Below are positions 14,601-30,000 of a DNA stretch of 64,000 bases, in pieces; positions within the stretch are counted from its first letter, which is position 1; every line of letters starts with the position of its first letter. Origin of the DNA: Anisakis pegreffii (Eukaryota > Nematoda > Chromadorea > Rhabditida > Anisakidae); assembly GCA_035041965.1 (NCBI GenBank), contig JAPYMA010001124.1, positions 1 through 64,000 of the forward strand, written 5' to 3'. The notes under the pieces are model-generated. The model searched no databases. It had not been told where the DNA came from and saw only the letters and a program-made list of their open reading frames with translations. The translations under genes and the position numbers were made by a program.

Positions 14601-15000
14601 CAATCTTTGATGTACCACGTATATCAACCTGCATAACCAGAAATTTTGAATCGTCACGCTTCATTCCTCGCCATCGTGAAGAAATATTTTGTAACAGAAT
14701 TAACGGATAATTTTTCTCAGAAGGCTTCTTTTCGTGGTTTGCTTGCAACACATGAAACAATGCGCGCAGATTGGAATTTTTTTGCTATACAACATGGTAT
14801 GGCTAATGCATCGCAAGATATATGAATACAAAGCATGTCTACTCATAAATATTTTAGGATCACCTGAAAAACGTTCCTTAACGAGTACTTTTTGAAAAGT
14901 ATTCTTCTCATCATCGTTCGGAGGTGGAAGTATCTCTGTTGAACTTCAGAAAAACACTTTCGCTGGCACAAAATAAGCTTGAAGGCACTCAATGAAACAT

Positions 15001-15006
15001 TTTCAG
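15001..15006 (+). promoter_or_regulatory. Acceptor before the dyc-1 start (trans-splice candidate)
   Basis: TTTCAG lies 12 nt upstream of the dyc-1 ATG in T-rich sequence. In nematodes this arrangement usually marks a spliced-leader addition site. It could equally be the cis acceptor of a non-coding 5' exon. Confidence 0.5.
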
Positions 15007-15018
15007 AACCAGTAGAGG

Positions 15019-18000
15019 ATGCCAGGTAAGAAGAAGCATGGGCCGTATGATATAATTCCGGAGGATCTCTACGATTGTCGCATTCCATTGCATAACGAGC
15101 TCGCCTATCAACACGGCATCCACTTCGAAGCGAAGGTTACAACCCTTTTATTCATTAACAAATCAGAATTAAATGGATCATCCTTTGAAATGCTTTTTTC
15201 AATGACCATATAAGTCACTGCATTTAAGTCATTCAGTGGGATTTGGAACGTGAAATTCAAAGATGGCGATGTGCTATTTGAACTGAGTTGTTCCACTTTT
15301 TGAAGAACAACATGCATTGAAAGTGAATTTTTTGATAGCAAAAATTGCTTTTGAAACATTTTTTGAATGATAACAGAAGAACGTTCAATGCACACAAGCG
15401 AACAATCTTCAAGTGATCATTCACAGTGATTGATCCTCGCAATCGACTTTCGTTTCAGTCATTAATGCTTTCTAAAACGCAACAGAGTGCAATCGTTCTA
15501 TCAAAAAACATTTCCCTACCTAAAATCAGTCAAACGATAATGAACCTAAGCTACGATCGTATCTCAATCCGAACTCTATGATATCAGCAACTGATACTGA
15601 TTCATCAATATCTAATCGAACCTTTGCTAATGTGATTACTGAATAGTTGTCGTAAGGCAGTGCTTGATTGCATTGCATCATTACTTCCAATTAATGCGTC
15701 TTGATATTGCGTTAAGACACATGACATGCTCTGTTCAATTGCATCGAATTTTATCGGCCTATTTAGCTGACAACGAATCTCACGTGGAAAGGGATTTTTC
15801 AGTTTCAAATTGATGATGCCAGAGTTATATATATATATTGTAAGTTGGAAGAGAACGTAGAGCGAAATGTGTTGAATGATGCTCATAATAACCACCAATC
15901 AACACGATTCTTTTGAAATGCAAAACAATGCCCATGAGGAATATTTCTGAGCGAAGTGTTGTAAATCTTGATGTATATATCAGTGAATGGCGTACACTTC
16001 GTTGCATCTCACAGTTTCATCGGTTTGATTTGATTATCCCTCGAAGCCAATTTGCATCTTAACTCAGCTAGCCCAGTATGCAAATTGCATTCACGAATTC
16101 AGTTGAATACCAACAGCAGTGACTACGTAATGAGGGATCGACACAATATTAATTTCAAACGAAAAACTGCAGTTAGCGGATGCATTATGCAATTGCGGAA
16201 CGAATAAAAGCCTGGTCTTAAATAAATGGACAGACTGTTGGAATGTACTTGAAAGTCTTCAGTGGAATGCTTGTTCACTTATTCGTTCCTATGAAACAAC
16301 AATTTTTTGACGCGTTACCACATTGAATGTCATCAAATTTCAACAATTTTTACAATCTACCAAAAATTTACTGCAATAAAAAAACATTCACGGTGAGCAC
16401 TGTCAGTGATTTATTATGATGCAACTTTATGCGTCCAACGTTTAAAGATGCCAACTCTAGTTTCGACTATCTCCAGTTCTCGGGTTGCATCCCGCTGAGT
16501 CCAACCATTCTAGCCAGTTTGTTTCGACGTATGAAAAATCGGAATTCTCAGAAAACGGCTTCAATTGAACCTTCAGCCGGATCATGGCTTGGAGTAGCCC
16601 TTTGCCACTGAACGTTGAATTCTAGGCTTCAATATAAGGTCTCTAGTCTCCAATTCCAGAACATAAAGCATCAGAAACGGGGTGTAGTGTACTCACGATT
16701 AGTGCTGTTTCTGTTCCACACTTTTGACAAACTGTTTTGTTCCGCGCTCCAAAATCTCACAATTATTCGGTTCTGTACTATTTCTGTCGTTTAAAGTATC
16801 TTGTTTTGTTCTATATCAGTTTCGTCAATATGATGTAATAACAAGAAAGATAATGATAACAGTTCGGGTTGGAAATGTAGATACTTTAATGTAAGAACTG
16901 TAAAAGAGGTGATTCCTGGCAAGCAAAACTGTCCACGTCAGCTGCTGGTGAGAGGATTGAGGAGAATGATAAGTATTTCAGGCTTTGGCAGCCAGAATCT
17001 TTCAAAGAACTAAGGCATCCTAACTGTCAAACTTTGCTTACAAACTGATTATAACAAGCTGGGATTGGCCTTTCGATTCTGTGTTTACGGTTTTCAAGGC
17101 AATTTTCATCCGGGTTCATCCCTTTCTAGTGTTTTCCTTCGTACTTATCTTTCGTTGCTATTTTTAGATGAAAAAGAATCGGTGCCTGCTTTATCTTAAT
17201 TACTAGTATATCTATCAAAAATCGAACGTCGGTTTACGAACGCACATTGGCCCAACAGTTTGCTCCTAAATCAAAGCACAGTTTCAGTGCAGAATGAATT
17301 GATTTGTTGCAGCCGACTCAATTCTTCTGATCTTAATTTATTGGTGGCATAGAATGTGAGTGACTTCTATGACTGACTGTTTCTAGAGTGTAAAGTATGA
17401 TTGAGAATTGAAAATTGCATGTTGGTGTAGAATTAGAATCGTCTTCTTCAGCGATTTTCGCAGCAACGTTCTGAGGGGATTCACAGTTCGTACCATTGAG
17501 AGTTAACCGCTAAATCCTAAATGTGTATCAAATGTTTCTTATGTCATTGATGATGGAACCTGGTTACCATCAGCTTGTAGCGTCAAATTACTTCAAACAA
17601 AAAAAGATTCCGTCGCTTGCTCGCAAAGGCCTCAAACATCCTGCCACGAAATAATGATGCACAATAAATTAACAAACAAAACCGTAATGAGATTATTCAT
17701 AGGTATTTATAAGTACTGATAATGTTCATTCACATTACTTATCTGATGACTGTTTAAATTCATGATTTTTTTAAAAATTTATCCTATGTTCCGCTCACTG
17801 ACATCATGCCATGAGCAGTAATTCAGTCGAATGAATATAACCACAGTAGTTTAGGCTGATAAAATAATGTTGAGAAATTGTTATAGAAACAGTTGGAAGA
17901 AAACAGCAAAAATGTCATATTTCAAACTTCATTATATTTATAGCATCAATAATAATAATCATTATCAATCGAGCAATTTGACTGGAACAGAAGCATCATT

Positions 18001-21000
18001 GCTCACGATAGCGTCAATTATTACAGAATTGGGATCCTTTAATTACTGATTCTCGTTGATGTTTCTCAGAGTGGCTCGTTGTTGTGCACAGTTCACATCG
18101 TGACACATGCAATAACATGTTTCGGCAGCAAATTATTGCTTGTTTGGAATGATAAAAGGCTAATGGATAAACATGCAAATGTGAGGATTGATGACTGACT
18201 GATGTTGAAGTGCTCAAAAATGATCGGCGGAATGCACAATTTCGAGAATAAGACAATATCCCCATGGGATGCGTTCTAAGTATGCATTTGTGTTGAGCGA
18301 TGCCTCAGCAGCAATTCTATTCGACAGCGCTCGCAATGCTTCCTTCCGTTCTACGTACGAGTTGAATGAGGCAATCGTACCACAATGCTCCACATTACAG
18401 AAAATAATATAATGAATACATGTATTCGTAAATTTTTATGGTTCATGGTAAGAGCAAATTTCTCCTTCGTAAATAACCTATTATAAGGCAGCAAAAATTG
18501 AAGCACAACATAAAGGCGATCATTAGAATCTTAAAATAATGAAGTTTCACACCGGTCAAACATCGTTCATTGTAGTACTGCCCGAGATACTTCGAAAATT
18601 CCATCGGTAGCATTGTATCGAATTCACCTGTCCTTGTTGATTGAAAAGTTGGCTTTGGCGATAAATTTTTACGATGTCTGTTTTAGTCGAAGAATCGACA
18701 CAGTTTTTTTTTTCTTGTCAAGGAAATTTAATTTGCAACCAGTTTTCGTTAGAAGTTGCTCTACAATTCAGAGTTCAAAAGTTCATTCTTAGGTTATCTT
18801 TTACCAGATTATGAACGGTTGAACGAGTGAAATTCGAGGTTGTGAATAAAGAGAAAAGTCCACTACTCTGCTGCCAAACACTTCCGATCGAGTGCTTAAA
18901 GATATATTTTCAGTATGTGGGAAGCATGGAGATTCCCCGTCCCGGCTCACGAATCGAAATCGTTGCAGCGATGCGTCGCGTTCGAGTTCGCAGTTTAATT
19001 GCCTCATCTTTGTTTTGTTATTTTTCCAATGCTCTCTCAGTGAATCAATCCAAAAAAAAACAATCCCTCCCATTCTAAAATGGCATCGAACTTGCAGAGT
19101 GATTGATTTATGTTGATTGCAGTACGAATTCAAAGCACGAGGCATTAAGAAAAGGCCCGTTGAAATTACGGTATCGATTGACGGTGTTAAGGTTGTGTTG
19201 CAGAGGAAGAAGGTCGGTAGAATTTCTTGGTAGTTTTTGTTGAATGATCAAAACGATTAGCGCAAATGATGTGAACATACAAATGTAACACACTTTCAGC
19301 TTTGTTTACTTTCGTGTTAACACTTTAACACCTCTCCTCTTCTTCTCCATTACCAAAATGTACCATATTAGATTGCGGAAACGCCAATATAAAACTATTT
19401 ATTCGAGCTAAGTCAACAGCCACTGTAAAGTCGAACGAACAGCACGAAGCTAATAAATGTAGCCATAAGAATAGCATAAAAACTCGATGAATGTTTTGGT
19501 GATAGTAAGCGGGATGATAAAACTCTGTGTTCGAATGCTGCTTGGAATAGCGAAGTCCATAGCGATTGCATTTCAGAAAAGCCAAAAAGGTGCATCGTGG
19601 GATGAAAGCAAACTGCTCGTTATGTTTCATCCCATTTACAGGTCAGTTCCTCAACCTTATTCGATTTAATTTCATCATGACATTTAGTGGATTATTCAAA
19701 ATGAGACATTTGTCACGATTACCTCCTCGGCAGTCATTGAATTTGGTTGTCATTCACCATATTACCGGTTAGATCTTTGAGGTATGCTCACCTATAGATC
19801 ATCAAATTGCGTGAGTGAATGTGGCAGTGCATCAATATGATTAATGACACTAAATGTGGAACTGCTGACAGTGTATCAAAATTAATGAAGCATTTTGAAG
19901 GATAGTAATGCTGGGGAAGCAAAAAATATTGTAGTATCAGCCGAAGTGATTTAACAACTGCACCTTGAATCTGTTCACCTGAACAACATAAGACATAATA
20001 TTCACTTTTTTATCAAACACACAGATTTCCTCGCTGAATCTTATAGGCACAACCGTTCGGTTATGATGGAGATTTTAAGGTGTTTAGTAACGTAATAACG
20101 AATAACGTTTCCCTTTTCACTCACACATAACGTTATCCCTCATAACTGACCTCTTTTAGCATTTACAGCATTCATCCCCTCTTACGAAAACACAACATCT
20201 CTGAAGTGTTCGATTATTTCGTTCTGAACATTTTTCCATTGATCGTTATTTTCCACTAGCTAATGCATAACAGTTTTTATGATTTTTTAAAAGAGCAACC
20301 AGATGAATGCGCTATTCGTGTTGTGATGTGGTTTTTTGAAATACTAATGGCGTTTTGTGAAAACTTTCAAATCTCATTCAGCCTCACTGATTTCATCAAT
20401 TGACGTAAACAGCGAAAAACACTCGTAAATGATAACAAACACAAAAAGGATAACTATTCTGCGTAATCGTCTCGTATTCCGATTCGTTGACTTTTTCTGT
20501 ACAATATAGCAACCAACGATCTTGTCATAGAACGTGCTTGAAACTGTAATGAAAATATTCGTTTTTGATTGAATACAAGTTACGATTATGAATGACTCTT
20601 TTCAATGAGACTTTCGAGGTTGAATGATGTTGTTCAGGTGTTCTGCATCCGTTGGGTCAATCCATTTAATAACCATGTAGAATTTTTGACCATCCTAAAA
20701 TATTCCGCATTAAAATATCGGAATTTTTTTACTTACAGTTAGAATCAAATTGAATCCCTCTGATATTTTCGTACTTCACTCCAAACCAAACCGGTAATGA
20801 GCTGCAACACCGAAGTCGTCACCTTCTGAGAACTGATAGATGCAACTGATTATTCGAAGAAAAAGAGTGCATCGGTCGAGTAATCATTGAATTAAAATCA
20901 GCCATAATAAATCATAAGTCCAAGCAAACACACAGAGAAGCGTTGTGAAACAGTAATTGATACTGGGCAATATTTCAAGAGATGGAAAAGTAGTTTCATA

Positions 21001-24000
21001 CTTCAGATTTCTAATTGTGACGTGCTGAATGATTCCAAATTATAAATGATTGCGCTCACACACGAATGAATTTGAACTGAACATATGCTGAGCCTGTCAA
21101 CTTTGATATTTTTATGATGTGTCAGTAAAGTGATGATCGCGTTGTATTTATCGAGTTGAGAGGTTTGATTGAGAAGATTATAAAAATGCAACAGGAAACA
21201 TAGGTATTCGCATGAACTTTGCGAAAATTTACAATCTATCACACCGAAATTTTTGTCGAGTTTTTCTATAATGAATAAGTTGCCGAGCAATTTTTTATAA
21301 TGCCTCCTACACGATCCAGTCTTTTCGAAATAGCACAGTTTTTAGTGTGTTCCAAACTAACAGCTTTGAATATTCGAATGCAATGAGCCTATTCGTTGCA
21401 CGTGCATTAGATCACTTCAGAAACAAACTTTAAAATGATTACAATAAATATACTCCAAATATCAATTCGCTTCTTGTTCCAGGGTATTCTATGTATCTCA
21501 TGACTCTCAGGATTTGCAAATCTTCTCGTATATTGCAAGAGACGGCGCCTCGAACACTTTCAAATGCAATGTTTTTAAATGTTCCAAGAAGGTAAAATCT
21601 TATCTCGTTTCCTAATTACCTGTACGATTCATGTGATGTTGGTCCAACTCTTGTAGCCTATTTGAGCAAAGTTGATATCATTTGCAATTTTGTTTTGCTC
21701 ACCGTTTCATCCACTCCCCCCCTTTCCCCTCTCTTTCCCCCATCCAATGAGTAATAAGTTTACCTGATCACCTGAAGCCGATGCGTTATGCTGAGAAAGC
21801 GTCATGACTAATTTCACATTCGTCAAATCATACCTACGTCAAACTAATCACCTTGACGTCATGTTACTAATTTTTTACTATACCAAAGCTGAGTACTCTT
21901 CAAGAGTCGATAAATCTAATCGAAAATTCGTGTCGGTATGTCACTGATCAGCTAACATGTGCCATTTGTCAAAATCGTATTTCTTACCGTATGCTTGAAT
22001 CTCTCTTTTTATTTTCGTTGAACTCTTTGATGAGACCATACTGATATTTCCTGAGTAGTTTATTAATGCTTCGTTTTGCGTGTTCATCACCATTTCACTT
22101 TGAGTTCAAAATTGACCGCATTTGACCAACTCTTATGTTCTTGTGAAGTGAAATGAGATATCAGCGAAGTGTACTTTCCGTTTCCAATGACCATAACTCA
22201 TTAATCCTCAATGCACCTATAAGTTTCTTTTAATGGGTGTCACTCAATCATAACTATTTCAACGCGTAGCTAGCACATATCTAAGTTGAATTTTGCGAAT
22301 GACAGTCACTTTAGGTGCTAATGTTTATGCAAACAAACAATTTTCACGTATTCTGGTATTTCGAAACGAATTGAATTCGATCTCATGAAATTGTGGTGCT
22401 TCCGTCAGGTAGGACAATGGACATGCGTTCAGTTCAATTTTCGACGTAGAATATTTGTTGCAGCAACGTAACACGGAATTTCTATTGTTCTGTTCGCTGA
22501 TTTAAGAATGCTGCTACAATTGAGGAGCCGTAACACTGAAGTGTCACTACTAAAAGCGTCGCCAATTGTCTCAAGCCTGAGCTGAGCTTGTGTAAGTCTT
22601 AGTTAAAGCCTTGGATGTTATCCAGGCGACCTACAGATTGGACCGACGACGAAATGAGTGAATACCACTATGAAAGGCGATGAATCGTCAACGATGTATT
22701 TATCACTAATTGTTGTATATAAAAGCACTTTAACGTCAGTTCTTTCCCACGGCTGGATATCACTGTCTTTTAAACATATGTAGCTCGTAATTGACAGTGG
22801 GTGTTCATCTGCGCTGTGCAGTGGTCGCATCCGAATGTCAGTTGAACAATATTTTTGTTGTTGAAGCTTGAAGAAGCTCGGTGAAGAATATCAACAATAT
22901 TCCTCGTAATGATAATACAATTTCACTAGGAGAGTGTCGATGTGATAAAATGATAAATTGATCTCACAAAATAATATCATCAAACTCAATCATGATGATA
23001 TCCTGAGACGAGTTGTGTGTGTTACATATATTTGTTTGTTTGTGTGTAGGTGAGGGATTGATTGTTGACATTCAATGAAGAGAAGCTATCATCAACAGGT
23101 ACTGCTTACTCTTCATTTGCCATCTACCTGGCCCTTCTTCACTGGCATCCTCTACGATTCACTTGTCATAAAAAGCATTCTTCTTCTATCATCTGAACGT
23201 ACGACCTACTGCTTGCATTCTTAACTCAAACGCTGTTCACATATCTTACATGACGAGCTTTTCTTCAGATGTCCATCTGAACAATCCGCTCGTGTAAATT
23301 TGCTTGAATCTTGCTTTTTCACTGCTTGAATTGATCATTGACTTCATCAATTTAATCATGATCTTACGCTAATTGCATTGTTTCGTCTATGATAGTAATC
23401 ACCCGCTAAGGTTTGGGTATGAATGTTTCGAGCACCATTAAGTTCGTATGTTTTAAGAAGCGTTTATGACATGGCGTTTTATTGAGACTTCCTGAAATGG
23501 TTGAAATGTGGCTGATTGTCGAGTGAAGTTATAAAATTTGTTGTATTCAGATCTGAACAGAATTGTGTGTATTGCGTGGAAAGACTTGTTAAAAGTTAGT
23601 AAAATTTGTTTATCACCTAAGTAAGCGGCTTTACAATACGTTAAGATATGAAAGAAATGGCTGATGATACCTATACTCTTTGGAAACAATTCATTGGCAT
23701 GAAACTTCCGGATGTACCTCCGAAGCATTCCGCAAGTTCGCCTAACAGTGTGGATTTAGCAGAAGAACAAAACTTAAAAACGTGATACCGCTGGCTGAAA
23801 CTCGGAATTTTCCATTTTCGAATTGCACGATTCGAATGTGAGTCTTGCGATAATCACATACACTCGCAGGTGAATTAACTTCCGGCTGTTGGAAACGCGA
23901 GTGGACTGGATCAACGTTACAATGTTGATAAAGATGACTTTCTTTGATGCCAAAAGTTTGATGCGCACGGTTGTATGTAAAATAATGTTTGTGTGAGGAA

Positions 24001-27000
24001 TAAATTTATAATGGTACATCGAAATGTGCTGATGGAAGTGAACATGATGCGAAATGCTTATCATCAATAACCTGCAGCAGCAGCAAGCAGCAGCAGCAGC
24101 ATTATCTCTATTCCATCGATGCGAATAGAAGATATAGTTACTCTTCTGCAATTAAAACACATCTTGCAATCATTACGCTCTCAGTACGCACGCAAACATT
24201 CATCTCAATATCTCAGCTCAACTCAGTCAGTTCTTCTCGATTCGACATCATCGTTTCTACTCTTCTTGAAGTCAGCTGCCTCTTGAAGTCAGTTCAATCT
24301 TGAAAATGAGAGAGAACACGCTACGTTCTATGACTACAACTCGTTTCAAAAGATACAGAGTCACCTCACCTCACCTCAATACTTCCATTGCTCCACCTAT
24401 GAGCAATATGTTACTGCAATTCACTTCATCTCCACCAATCTCCTCACATCTTCATACAAAATACTCACTCCTCAAAACTACATTGATTTCAATCCACACA
24501 ACCTTGTGTGCCCTTATATTCATCTCTCCAATATTACTTCTTTTTTATTCACCTCGAAACTGTTACCACCATGCGTTCCTACAATCGATCACACGCTGAT
24601 AATGTCATCCATAAACATATTCAGTTCTTGTTATTATTGAAGAACATCATTATTGCTATTTGCGTTCTTTTGCCTACTCTTTCAGTATTTGTTTATACTG
24701 ATTTTTAATACTTATCTTATTATGGAGTGTGGTTAAACCCACCTGAATGCTCAACTTTATATGTTATCATGCAAGCACCTCACTGTGATATCAAATTACC
24801 CATTGTTGCTTTTATTTTCAATACGAATTGACGAGGCAATCTTATTTGACGTCGAATTTTTTAATACGGTTTATCGCTGTGTAGCACTGAGTGATTCACT
24901 GTGAATATGAATAGCTCATTAAGAAGGATTTCGTTCAGCTCACCACGACCCATCTTCAGCTCTTATTCTATTTCTTCATGTAATTACATCGCCTTGGTTG
25001 AGCTGAACGTGAGTTGACAGTTTCGTTCGTTTGCAGTAGTTCATGAATTGACTCTCGTGTCCACTGACGAGACCATTGTATTGCTATATTTAATGGATAA
25101 TGGACAATGCATCGTATTGTTTTACAAATTTAATCCAGCAATAATTTCGCTTATTTTTACTGATGTTATGAGATAGATACATACGTTTAATGCACTCATT
25201 CAGAGCTGAATTACCAGACATTTTAAATTACCCAACCCAACCTTCTCCTCAACAATGAAGGAGATTTATGACCTTAGTCCCATCTTCTTGCCATTTGTTT
25301 TCTGTAGGCTAGGTGCATAGGTCATTTTATCGATCGAATTAGTTAGATGAACTGATCTCAGAGTTGGACTTTTTGACGAAAGCGTTCAAGCGCTTATTTG
25401 ATTCGTTTTCGATATGTTATTGATCACCCACATTCTGTTGACCACCATTTGCATCATTCCTGAGGAATTCATTTACTTCACTGAATGGAGCAAGACCAAT
25501 TTTTTCCCAATGATGTATTGGATTTGCTTGTTGCATTTCAAAATTTCAATTCATCACTCACTAGTCAGTTGCTCCATCAAATTTTGCGATACACTCGCTG
25601 TTGATCTTATAGGTTTTACTGCATATTATGCCATAATGTAATCCCTCAGTGATACTTTTTCAAATGAGATAACGGTCAAGTTGTCATTTCGATCGGAATT
25701 GCGTGCTACTTTTCACATCAAATGGGCACGGTATTGCTGAGCCATAAAAATATGTCCAGCGCTTTTCGAACATTAGCGCTAAACTTCGTGATCATTATTG
25801 AATTGTGTTGATAGGTCCTTAGGCAACCAAACACGAATCGTTTTTGCTTGAGTTTATTCCACGTGATCGTTCGATTCGAGACTGATAGGGTAGGCACGCA
25901 AACACTCAGATGGTGCCCCGAAACGGAAGCGCATAATCAAATTCATATCGGGACGAATAAAAGTCCTTGCAATGCTGTGATCTAGAGAGTCTCGTGACAT
26001 ACAACCCAAACCGATAACAGTTCATTTCACTCCTTATGTTAAGTAGAATTGCGACATAAACTTTGATGTTGTTTTTGCAATTAGTTACTTTCATATAATA
26101 TTTCATAGTGAAATGTGATTCTAAGTGATGTACCAAATCCTTCCTTGCATTCACTATGAGAATCGTTCAGAGATAAATACTGATTTGTGAGTAATTTCAA
26201 AGCGTGAAATAATCGATATCGCTGTTGCGTAATTTGAGTGCTTAAATATATATTTGACGTTGTTATTATTGTCGTCTTGTAATCCGTATGGTTGAAGTCG
26301 TAAAATGATCAATGGAGCCGTTTCGAGCATGCCGAATTTCCTGATGAAATTAGTGGGCTCATTTGAAGTTATTAGTTATAAGTTACAGATATTGCAGCGA
26401 TGCACACACTGTTCCACTAAGCAATAGCAGTGCACAAGACGGAGAGGAGAGCAGCCAAAGCTGTGTGCAGCTTTAAAGGTGTTTTGAGAGTTAAGGGTTT
26501 AAAGGTGTTTTGAGAGTTGAGGTGTTTATGCTTGAAGGCTGCTCGAATATCTGAGTTATTCATGTCATATTACCGTCGGTTGATTCATCTGAATCGTTAA
26601 GTGGATATTACGATTCTGCGAATTGCAGAAGCATCAGGAATTGTTAACGAAAGCGTGTGCTGAACAAGACAAGAATCCTATTCCGTTTTCGTTAAGCAAC
26701 TATCTGCTCATTTGTCGTGTCGAAGTAATCCTTAAGGTGTTATTGGCGTTCAATTCATTTCCATATCGCCACGACTGTCATCAGAACAAATCTATTTTGT
26801 CATATTCGTCAGTTAATTCAATAAATAATTTCACTCGACTGGACAAAAAACTACCGTCATTACAAATTTAACAACTCATTTTTCCATCCGATGATATCTT
26901 CTTCTTAACTTGATGAATTCGGATTGTTTTGGAGCACGGAATTTCCATTGAACTATTCATTGCTATCCTACCATCTGACAAGTAAATATCGGCGTTTATT

Positions 27001-30000
27001 GGAAACGAAATCGTCGCCGTCTGTCAACAGCAGTCACAAAATTCTATCCTCTAAAAAGGTTGTGAACGAATTGACTGGAAGCTGATATTGCTCACAGCGA
27101 ATGGTCATTCGATACGGTCACTTTATGAAGTTGTTATTGGATTGTTTGTGGTCGTAATGATTCGACTGAATCGCGTTGATGAAGACGATGAAAAAGGGTT
27201 GTCTGAGGAGCAACGATTTTACTACCTCCGCCTTATGGCGAAAGCGGGCGATAAGAAGGAACCCATTAAGACAAAATTCGTTCGTTGGGCACCTCCTTGT
27301 CCAACTGAAAGTAGTGTTGAAACAGACCAAGATCTTGAGGTTTGTGCTCTTCGATTCATTTTTTACATCTCGAAAATATTTCGTTATTTGATTCACATAA
27401 ATCTTTTACGAAACGACGTATGCGATGCTGTTACGATTTCATTTGGAACATTAGTTTCATTATCATTTCATCATGAGCACGTTTTGAAAACGTCTCTGTG
27501 ACGTTTGACACTGTAAATGAATGAGTCTTCCTTGTCGGCTGTCATTGGACGTATTTCAGTTGCTGCTTGCGATTAGATACTTTTTTCAATGAAGTTCACT
27601 TTCATTGTAGTCAGCTGCAACAAAATTGTTTCAGTCCAGAGCCTGGGCCTATAATATCGTTGATAATCGTTCGTAGTCATGATGATTACCGAGAAATTAG
27701 AAACTGTAAAGCATGTTCAACTCGGCGGCATTGAGAATCGATGTTGAGGCATTCTGAGCCGCTTTATTCGATTTTTTTTGTATCACCATCTGGAGTGGTT
27801 TCATTCACATCATATTCATCTCATTTAGGATCATTTTATTGTAGTTGCGCAAGTTTACAAAGCTATAAAATAGATGAACAGCTGCGGCACAGTGATATCT
27901 GGTGAACTTTTCTTAGCAACTTTTCATCCATCTCTTTTTGGTTACTCCCAACAGCAATAGTGTTGGTCACACCTGAGAAGTTTACACCTTCACATCTACG
28001 TAGGTAGGCTTTCTGTTCGCAGCGAATAATCGTAATGCATTTCATATTTCCAGTGCAATTCGAAATCATGATGAGTTTCTTTTCTTGTTGTGACGCTCTC
28101 TAATTAGGCAAGTGAACTGAAACAAGTGAACTTCAGCAACTCTAATTCATTTTCATCACCCTCACAGTGTTAGGTATGGTGCATACAAGCATAATCAGCT
28201 GATGCAGTATCGTAAGTACTAAAGTTCTCAGCACAGAGTTCGTGCGATTAGCTTGAAGTGCCGACAGCTTGTAATAGTGCGAAAAATAATCGTTTGATTT
28301 AGAAATGGTTGTATATATGTAATAGAAAACCGTTTTATCGGTCAGTCGTTAGAATTTATTCAACTGCAACCTTCTGCATCCTTATATACAAATGAATTTT
28401 TTTCCTTTTCCCTTAATTCATCCCTTCGCCAATCCCACAATATCACGTTACAATATAATAGTTTCACACTGAATCAGTTACCTTCTCTGATGCATTCACT
28501 CTTCCAAAACGCTCCAAATGCAGCACACAGATCATAAATATTCACAAATCTCCTCCCTTTGAATGGATCAACTGTAATTAATTGCATAATCAGAACTTGC
28601 TCAAAAATTCCGTCGCATAAGCTCTTAGAGCAAGAGTTTTCTGAAACCTTCACACTCTTCTTATATAACTGATTGCTACTTTTTGCGCAATTTTAAAGCC
28701 TCACATCTGCGAGTAAACAATTTAGGGTTCATCATGTTATAAATTCTGATTTAATCTTGGATTGATAACAAGCTTAGTACATGTTTTCGTGAGAGTTTGC
28801 ATAATCATTCACAGAATGTTCTTTGTACATCAGCTCAACAGCTAGATTGTTCGTTTTTTTTTTGATTTATGTGCATGAAATTTAATTATGAAGACGATTG
28901 TTTCTGTCTTATACTGAGAGGTTGGAAGTATTTGCAAGCATCATTTGTGGTGATCGTGGTTAGTAATGTGCCAGTGCCTCACCTTTATTGATCTCTTTTT
29001 CTGTACTGTTGTTTCATCCAAAATTCGAAAACTGTCCTATCCTGTCCGTTTCCATCACTTCAGTTGTTCGTTCTGTTCCACTGGATCCAAATTTCTAACT
29101 TCGATTCAGTGGAACTTCACAAAGCAGCACAGGAAAAGTGCAACGAAAGGACCCCACGTAAAGCAGGAACATCACTGACCATTTTAGCAATGAGAAGATT
29201 TCGATTCGTTCATGGATTGATATTTTTGTTGTTTGAGTGTCGAAAAGCTGATCTTTTATATTCGGTATGAAATGCTCACAATTCTCACTGTCTTCCTTGC
29301 TCTTCCACTGTCGGAAGTTTTCGTTTGCACCGTGAACGAATCGATCAATGAATAGTTCTTGTGATCGAATGATAACCCTACTGAAGATTTCCTGAACTCA
29401 TCCTCTACTTTACTTCCATTTCAATTGACAGTAGTGTTGTCAGTTTAAAGGCATTTTTTAAACTCTGTTTATTTTCACTTCACCCGAAATTTTTAAATTC
29501 CATTTGATCTTCGTTTTGTTGTACTTTACTTTCACGGAGATGAAATAAAAATAAAGCCTAATTTGAGCATATTATAAATGCAAAGTAAATAGTATTGCTT
29601 GTCAGCGTTGATCCAATTTTATCATATCTTACTGATGTGCACACGAACCATGATAGCATCTGCTTAGCAGTGTGCCTACGAGTTTTTGTTTTGCTTTTTG
29701 TTCATTGGATGGATGCAACTCTTCGATTTCACTCTCAAGAGGATGTCTCAGTTATTACAAGTGATAAGAGTGAATAATGTTTCGGTGAATTAGCTGAAAG
29801 TAATAAATGTAGCGGTAGCATAAAGCCTTCGCAATGCTGGAATCGTTGTTCTTGATGCTGCTAGAGATCAGTGCAGTTCGGAATTAATATAATGAGCTGT
29901 TAGGGGCCATTCACGGAGTGAAGTATTAAAGAGTGGTTCTTTGAAACTAAACACAGTGCTTTTCTCAACGATCAGCAGCATATCAATAAAGCATGAGCCG

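Larger units (their letters stand above)
8021..15000. other. Upstream region of dyc-1
   Basis: Holds the 40-bp tandem repeat and the 11.6-kb hairpin. No convincing exon was found. The dyc-1 promoter or non-coding 5' exons may lie here but cannot be located from sequence alone. Confidence 0.5.
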
